Part shown: positions 58,180-64,000 of the stretch, piece by piece
Layout of the letters: every line of letters starts with the position of its first letter
Position numbering within the stretch: the stretch's first letter is position 1
Assembly (NCBI GenBank): GCA_030762175.1
Contig: CM060846.1
Span: forward strand, 186,860,041-186,924,040
Length of the DNA stretch: 64,000 nt
Reading direction: 5' to 3'
Origin: Metallyticus violacea
Taxonomy: Eukaryota > Arthropoda > Insecta > Mantodea > Metallyticidae
Notes under the pieces: generated by a model
Databases searched by the model: none
Told to the model about the DNA's origin: nothing
Seen by the model: the letters and a program-made list of their open reading frames with translations, nothing else
Program-made: the position numbers and the translations under genes

Positions 58180-58300
58180 CAGTATTTAGGAGGTGGGTAT
58201 CCCTGAGCCACACATGGCAACACAACATCTTCTCCTCGTCGTCCACTTACAACGGGTTGGCTTTTGTCGGTGAGACGAGGAGCTACGGGGCCTTTAGGTT
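58180..58300 (-). CDS. Dscam-family cell-adhesion protein, Ig-domain exon (5' half of domain)
   Basis: A 121-base internal exon between an ATTTTTGCAG acceptor (58301 onward) and a GTACGT donor (58179). It enters in phase 1 (two bases of a codon, probably Glu with the previous exon), encodes 39 residues and leaves in phase 2. The sequence runs PKGPVAPRLTDKSQPVVSGR then RGEDVVLPCVAQGYPPPKY. The pattern -VVSGRRGE-V-LPCVAQGYP-P is characteristic of Dscam-family Ig domains, and the Cys is the first of the domain's disulphide pair. The Trp and second Cys come from the exon at 6714-6441. The preceding exon is not visible up to position 64000. Confidence 0.88.
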
Positions 58301-58368
58301 CTGCAAAAATTAATACATTCAATGTTAGAAAATTAATTCCTTAGAAATAGTACATTTATCATTACAAG

Positions 58369-58400
<32 letters not shown>

Positions 58401-58928
58401 GTTGATATTTCACTCTATTGCATTTAGCAATGAAATTTCACCTGTACAAGTGCCCGTGATAAATTCACTTTAGCATACATCCTAAGACAAAACAAAATAT
58501 TCATACAAGTTGATTGAATCCTGTATGTAGCTAATGTACAAACAGCTGCAGTAATAGATTTTACTAAATTAATAATTAATCACTACTAATAATTGTTTTA
58601 AAAGCTACTTTTTAAATTGTTCATAATAAATAAATCGCTTGTATTGATACCACAAGGAATGACACATCTACATAGATAACAGATATTATAAATGTTCAAT
58701 GTAGTTTGATCAAGGTAACTTATGCACTCTTTGGTGTACTTATTCCTCATATTTTAATCCTTTTTATGCATTTAAAATAACAATTATTAATGGGGAAAGA
58801 GCAAATAATACGCATTATACCTAATCTAAGAGAGCCTTTCTAGTCAATTTGTGGAATGCCGTTTCTTTTTGTGAAGTACGGGAAAATTACTCATAATTCA
58901 GCTTAATATTTCAGTTACTGGCTTCTCA
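58301..58928. other. Upstream Dscam intron, no gene
   Basis: AT-rich, with a 29-base T run at 58372-58400 about 70 bases from the exon acceptor. Confidence 0.55.
58372..58400. repeat. Poly(T) tract, 29 bases
   Basis: Pure T on the plus strand, i.e. poly(A) on the gene strand. Confidence 0.95.
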
Positions 58929-59240
58929 TTACATTAGTGAAGTCGTCATATGTCTCTGCAGTCCATTGTTCTTCAGTTCGGAATATTTATTTACAGCTCT
59001 TTGCTTGTAAATACATATTAATTTTAGCCGCATTTGAATAGTTTTTTCATTATCATCAATTTCAGGTTCCGAGTCTTTCATGATTTTGTTATTCGTTTCA
59101 TGGCATCTGGTGGATCTGCATTCAGGCGGCTAACTACCGGCAAATCGGACGTAATATCCACATAATTGATGCAAGTTCTCGTAACTTCAACTACAATTAC
59201 AATGAAAATAATCACGTACCTTATGAGAGAAAATGTTGGA
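58929..59240 (-). pseudogene. Possible pogo/jerky-type transposase C-terminal remnant
   Basis: Minus strand: VDITSDLPVVSRLNADPPDA, then after a frameshift MKDSEPEIDDNEKTIQMRLK and NKYSELKNNGLQRHMTTSLM before a TAA at 58931-58929. The layout (DLPV ... SEPEIDD ... short Leu-rich end) is like the acidic C-terminal tails of pogo/jerky-type transposases. The similarity is short; an unrelated fragment is possible. Confidence 0.3.
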
Positions 59241-59309
59241 AATGTTATTCTGCAAAATCCACACATTTCTGTTATCTTTTTTGGAAAAATTTCATTCACA
59301 CGCATCAGT

Positions 59310-61140
59310 TCATTTTCAGAAATGGTGTTTATTTAAGCTTGAAATTATACAAGGTCATACTTGTTAACAAATTACAATAGGTAATCCGGTATTCAGGAAT
59401 TTTTCTGTAATTAGTTGTTTTGGAACGTTAAGGCTACAGTAATTAATATTCCATATTGATAAAGAACAGTTACATTTACGTATCATATTTTGAAGCAAAA
59501 TACAGCTACTTGAGTACAGAAAAACCCAATTTTATACACGAAACCCCCTTGTGTGACGAGAAAATAAGGGTATAGTGAGCAGTAAATCCATACAGAGACT
59601 ACATTACATTACTACAAATACAGAGACACAAGAATGACATACTCGCACCATTATTTAACTGACTGATACTGAATGCCGATTTGGGTATTTCCAGCAAGAC
59701 TCTTCCCCCATGCATAAAGCAAATTAACTATTATATTTCATTCAGAAATTTTTTGAAATACGATAACTGGTGGGGAATTATGACTCGCGTAGTCCTCGGT
59801 AAATGCTTTTTAATTATGAGGAAATTGAAGAATAACATGTACGGAACAAACACCCACACATTATAAGAACCGAAAAGAAAGAAAAAAAAATCGAGATAGA
59901 AATTTCGGAAAATGAGCTGAATCGTGTGAATGACATTTTTATAAAACCATGCCAAAAACAGGACATTTTCAACGTCTCCTGTCATCAGGAAAGTACTTAT
60001 TTTCAATGTAATTGCGAGAACTCGGACATTACATCGGTTTTGCCGAGGGTTACCGCTCTTGTTGCCATGAAACGGGCGACAAAACCATGAAAGAACTGAT
60101 ACTATTAGAGTCATAACTAATTTATCTAGAATGTGGAATTTTTTCATTGTCCCCATTTATTTTGATTTGGTTTTTTGATGCAGTAGGACTATGACAGGAA
60201 CGCTGGACTTACTAGCATGCATAACATTAAACAAACCAACAAGCTCTCGTTTGATAGTCACAGTTACAAAAATGAAGTAAAGAACAGTTCGAATATTCAA
60301 ATCGTTTTTAGTAATTACTATTTAAGAAGTGTTGTATTTACACACGCATCCTTACTCATTTGCATATCGTAACATGTCTGGCAAAAATGAAATATATTTA
60401 TAAAGGATAAACAATTACATTAAAAACAATACATCCAGCATGAATTGCTAATGCAGTACTCCTAAAATAGAAGAGTCAAAATACTTACTGATCTTGCTCA
60501 GAGAGAGCACTTGAAATTGAGCTGCCTGAAAACAGCGTCATACATACAAACTTTATGAAAACAACCACTCTGAAAAACATGAGTTAAAATGAGCATACTC
60601 ACATGATCAACAAAACTGAAGTGTGCACTTCAAGTTCTGTGAGATGAATAACATTTTATACCAGTTATAATTATGGAACTATTCTCCTAGTCTAGAATCC
60701 AATAGGAAGCATAAAAATAAATATATTATATACACTCTCCGCGGTGAGTTTATGCTCCAATTCGTTGCGTGTGGTTATTAGTGGACTCGTGTTAGCTCTG
60801 TTGCAGCTTTTAGATCCATTACCAGATCGAACAGAGGAGGATGGACATGCTGGGCTCTGCTGGAATGCAGGGAAGAGGAGAAGAGAAAAAAGTAACTTTC
60901 TGATTCAAATGAAACAACTCAGGGCTGAAAAAAAAAACTGTTAGCAGCGGGGGGGGGGGGGAGGAGAGAAATATATCCACACATATGTGTGAATTCTTGC
61001 TGTTGCACATTTCATTTTTATTCCATTTATGAATAGATCTTTTTATATTTCATTTTATTATGGAATGTCGTACGTTCCGTTACATTCGTGTGTCTGTAAG
61101 TTTAACAGTGCCTCTGGAATAATAAATACAGTCCTTCTAG
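59310..61140. other. Intronic DNA, no gene
   Basis: No supported coding region. A G13 run lies at about 60950-60962. A frame at 59731-60156 (minus) is AT-driven and unrecognised. Confidence 0.5.
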
Positions 61141-61239
61141 TACTACTACTTCTTCTGCACATTACTACTACTACCGCCACCACCATTTCTACTACTACCA
61201 CCACTACTACTACTTCTACTACTTCTACCACCACCTTTT

Positions 61240-61271
<32 letters not shown>

Positions 61272-61524
61272 TCTACTACTACTACCACCACTATTTCTAC
61301 TACTACCACCAACCACTACTACTACTAGTACTACTGCTACTACGACCACCACCACCACCACCACCACCGCCAATACTACTAGTAGTACTACTATTTCCAC
61401 TACTACTAGTACTATTATTTCCACTACTACTACCACCACCATTTCTACTACTACCACTAACCATTACTACTAGTAGTACTACTGCTACTACTACTACCAC
61501 CACCATACTACCACCACCACCACC

Positions 61525-61555
<31 letters not shown>

Positions 61556-61597
61556 GTACTACTATTTCCACCACTACCACCACCACTACTAATACTG

Positions 61598-61640
<43 letters not shown>
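61141..61640. repeat. Very long (ACT/ACC/TTC)n microsatellite, ~500 bp
   Basis: Almost uninterrupted triplet array in which ACT, ACC and TCT/TTC units alternate. It includes higher-order words such as 'accaccatttctactacta' at about 61180 and 61437 and 'actactagtactac' several times. It ends in about 17 pure ACT units at 61593-61641. Long open frames across it (poly-Thr, poly-Ser, poly-Val) are artefacts. Confidence 0.97.
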
Positions 61641-61643
<3 letters not shown>

Positions 61644-61649
61644 AGCCTT

Positions 61650-62408
61650 TAATAACATGGCTTAACTTATAAATATTTTGGTACCAGAAATTGGTGTTCA
61701 ATATGTCATAATGCAAATTTATATTTTTTTCTTATTATTTTAACGCTGTCGCTTCTTAAACATTATTTTATTTTCCATTATAGGTATACAGGGTGAGTCA
61801 GGACTATATGACAAATTCGGAGGAAAGATAGACCTTACAATGAAGAACATCTTTTGTTAAACGACCTGTGTTTTCTGAGACTTACATGTCGGATGGAAAC
61901 ACACATATTACGGATATTTAGCAAATATGGCATGGTGTTATTATTTTTTTCTGCAATTATTCTTGGAAAAGATTATATAAGGTATCTGTACTATTTCATT
62001 ACACCGTTTTAGCAGTATCTGTCGGACTCTACCAAACATTTAGGACCCTTGTCGCATTTGATAAAAATCAGCGAATATTAGCTCAATCAGTTCTTGTCTC
62101 GTGTCAAATAAGGTCGCGCACATGACACAGTTCATGCACCGAAAGAAAAATTCTAGAGGCGTGGAGTTCGTAGTCGTTTCCTCTTAAGTCTCTCCGCAAC
62201 GCATCATGTCGGTCAATTCACGGAATGCACACTCATCATCTACAACAGAGATACAAGGCGAGGACGAGGCAGCGTTGGATGGTTTAACGTTAAACTAGTA
62301 CATATAAACATAAGCAAATTCTAAACGACGGGTCAGAGAATATAAATAGTTTAACAAAAATGTGAGATCCGAAGTAGTCGCAGAAGTCCTGATTCACACT
62401 ATATCACA

Positions 62409-62454
<46 letters not shown>

Positions 62455-63310
62455 AGGAGTTGGTTGTCAATATATTTGAGTGAAAATATAGAGACTGTAA
62501 GAGGCGCTCTGGCATTTGAACTTTTTCAGATACATGATTGCTCCAGAGTTTTAGTCTGGTGTTACCTATTCACAAATCATTTTCTATGCAATATCCACTA
62601 TAATTTTATATACTAACGAGCGACTAGTTTTTATAAAAGCACTACACACTGTGTTTTAAAAAAATATTGAATTGAATGGAAAGGGAAATATGCTAAACTT
62701 GATCTACCTACAATGATGGAAGATTTAAGGCGCCGTTTCATTGTTTTCGCGCGAGAAATTATTTCTGTAGTTAAATCTTGAAACCGTGTTCTCATAAATG
62801 CCCGATTTTTATTGCAAAATTTTATTTATGCATTTAACGTCTACAGAAGCTCCATATTAGTTGCAGTTTCTTTGTTTGCATTTCTGATGTTGCCCCACTT
62901 TCTAAATATAAATTACACTAACCAATGAAATTACTGAATTAATATATATTTATATCTGGCAACTAATTGTATATGAACAGGAATTTACAGTGTCCTGAAA
63001 ATAAAGTGGATAGATATTACACATTCACACATGCACGTACTTACACACAGAAATAAATTAAAACGACTAACACCAGAGAGCTACTTCGAAAAAATTGTAA
63101 AGGGAAATCTATGTTACTGTTGCAGCAAAGGGATCTAAATCTTCAAGTTTAATTTTTAAGAAAGGGGAAAATCACATTTTCAATAGATTATAAATATCTT
63201 CATATATTACAAGCAGTTGAATTTAAAGGACTATGCTTCTGAAGTTTGTTTAAGAAACTAGCTTAAGGTGCAGAGGAACGGCATTTAAGTTTCCATATTT
63301 GAGTACATAA
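61650..63310. other. Intronic DNA, no gene
   Basis: A segment starting at 61789 with 'acagggtgagtcaggact' looks like the end of a mariner-like element, but no partner end was found. A (TG)n run lies at 62411-62450. Confidence 0.4.
62411..62450. repeat. (TG)n microsatellite
   Basis: Twenty TG units, the first few interrupted. Confidence 0.95.
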
Positions 63311-63314
63311 ATGC

Positions 63315-63580
63315 TGCCACGGGTGGCCGAGGTCGTTAAGGCGCGGACTCGTGAGCGGGAGGTCCGAGAATCGAGTCCCGCCAGGACCGTCCTCCCTGAC
63401 TGAGGTTTTTTCCAGGTTCTCATAAATGGCAAATGCCGGGAAGGTACCCTAAACTTAGACCTGGAATGTTTCCTTCCTTAAAAAGTCCTTTCCCAATATA
63501 TCATTTCATCTCATGTTATCAGTGTCCACCGCCTGTCTTCGGTAGTAAAAATGGGCGTTATACACTATTAAAAAATCAGA
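63315..63580 (+). repeat. SINE family B (tRNA-derived), full copy
   Basis: Head 'gggtggccgaggtcgttaag', box B-like 'gagaatcgagtcccgcc', body 'ggcaaatgccgggaaggta' and tail 'aaaaatgggcgttatacac'. Very close to 35350-35626 but lacking a short stretch after 'ttttttccaggtt'. Confidence 0.9.
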
Positions 63581-64000
63581 TAAATCGCAGATCTCAGGTA
63601 TCAGGAAGCAAAACTGAAGGAAAATAGCTACCAGCATTTGTTCTCATTATTCCATTCGGAGATGGAAAAGTGAATGCAGTGTTTTATGTATAACATATGC
63701 TACTATCTAACAAGAAATTAACGTCCTAATGGCTATTTGTTTAATGTTTTAACAGCTAGAATTCAGGTAATGGTAATTTATTAGTCATGAATGTAAGGCT
63801 CATATGCCGGAATGTAGAATTGAACCAGAAATGGTGTCCCAAAATTTCCTATTTAATCATAATTGCTTCTGACGACTACTATAACAGTAAATGTATCTTA
63901 TTTCAGGTAATCAAGGATATTAATATTACAATTAAAAGGAGAACCCCAATATTATATGTATTAGTGTATATAGATATGTCTTTTTACTTGTAAGCAATAT
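63581..64000. other. AT-rich intronic DNA, no gene
   Basis: Nothing recognised. Confidence 0.5.

Noticed and set aside
59731..60156. A 141-codon minus-strand frame
   Set aside because: Phe-rich, AT-driven, with no motif or splice context.
61029..61716. Long open frames rich in Thr, Ser or Val
   Set aside because: They are translations of the triplet microsatellite and carry no independent coding evidence.
61789..62310. Possible mariner-like terminal repeat ('cagggtgagtca')
   Set aside because: Only one end is visible; no partner end or transposase fragment was found.

Overview
This window looks like the inside of a large, repeat-filled arthropod gene, most likely from an insect with a big AT-rich genome. 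There is no bacterial or viral gene organisation. The only host coding sequence I can identify is two exons of a Dscam-family cell-adhesion gene on the minus strand. One exon (58300-58180) ends in codon phase 2 at a GTACGT donor. The other (6714-6441) begins after a TTTTCAG acceptor and completes the same Trp codon. Together they encode one immunoglobulin domain split by an intron of about 51.5 kb. Almost everything else sits in that intron or in the introns on either side.

Layout. 1-4145: 5' part of a degenerate non-LTR retrotransposon (I/Jockey-type LINE, minus), cut by the window edge. 4146-6440: short repeats and a transposase relic. 6441-6714: Dscam exon. 9030-9358: tRNA-derived SINE with a 13-bp target-site duplication. 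9600-11414: Penelope-like element with a GIY-YIG endonuclease module, inverted flanking repeats and a separate N-terminal ORF. 14129-20096: full-length copy of the same LINE family, 5,968 bp, bounded by the 9-bp duplication GCAAGATAG; its 3' UTR carries three tandem repeats, each with a small hairpin. 20870-21700: two SINEs. 22860-24100: unclassified repeat-like segment. 26500-27420: LINE tail and mariner-like relic. 28321-29996: mariner-like transposon with both inverted ends and TA flanks. 31035-31500: broken THAP-domain reading frame. 33059-33330: unidentified minus-strand ORF ending at a consensus splice donor. 35350-41890: SINEs and an RTE-like LINE tail. 42480-46350: two further LINE relics in tandem. 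49500-54185: mariner, LINE and DDE-transposase relics and a SINE cluster. 56589-57205: transposase fragment with a long open frame. 58180-58300: Dscam exon. 61141-61640: very long (ACT/ACC)n microsatellite. 63315-63580: SINE.

The Dscam exons are the host function: a surface Ig-superfamily receptor used in neuronal self-recognition in arthropods. The rest is a stratified record of insertions: I/Jockey-type, R1-like and RTE-like LINEs, a Penelope-like element, at least five mariner/IS630-type relics and at least four tRNA-derived SINE families. None of the autonomous elements has an intact coding capacity. The structures most worth following are the repeated hairpins in the LINE 3' UTR, the inverted-repeat Penelope arrangement, the very long intron splitting an Ig domain, and the unidentified exon-like ORF near 33.1-33.3 kb. 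All identifications come from reading translations and motifs by eye; no database search was run.
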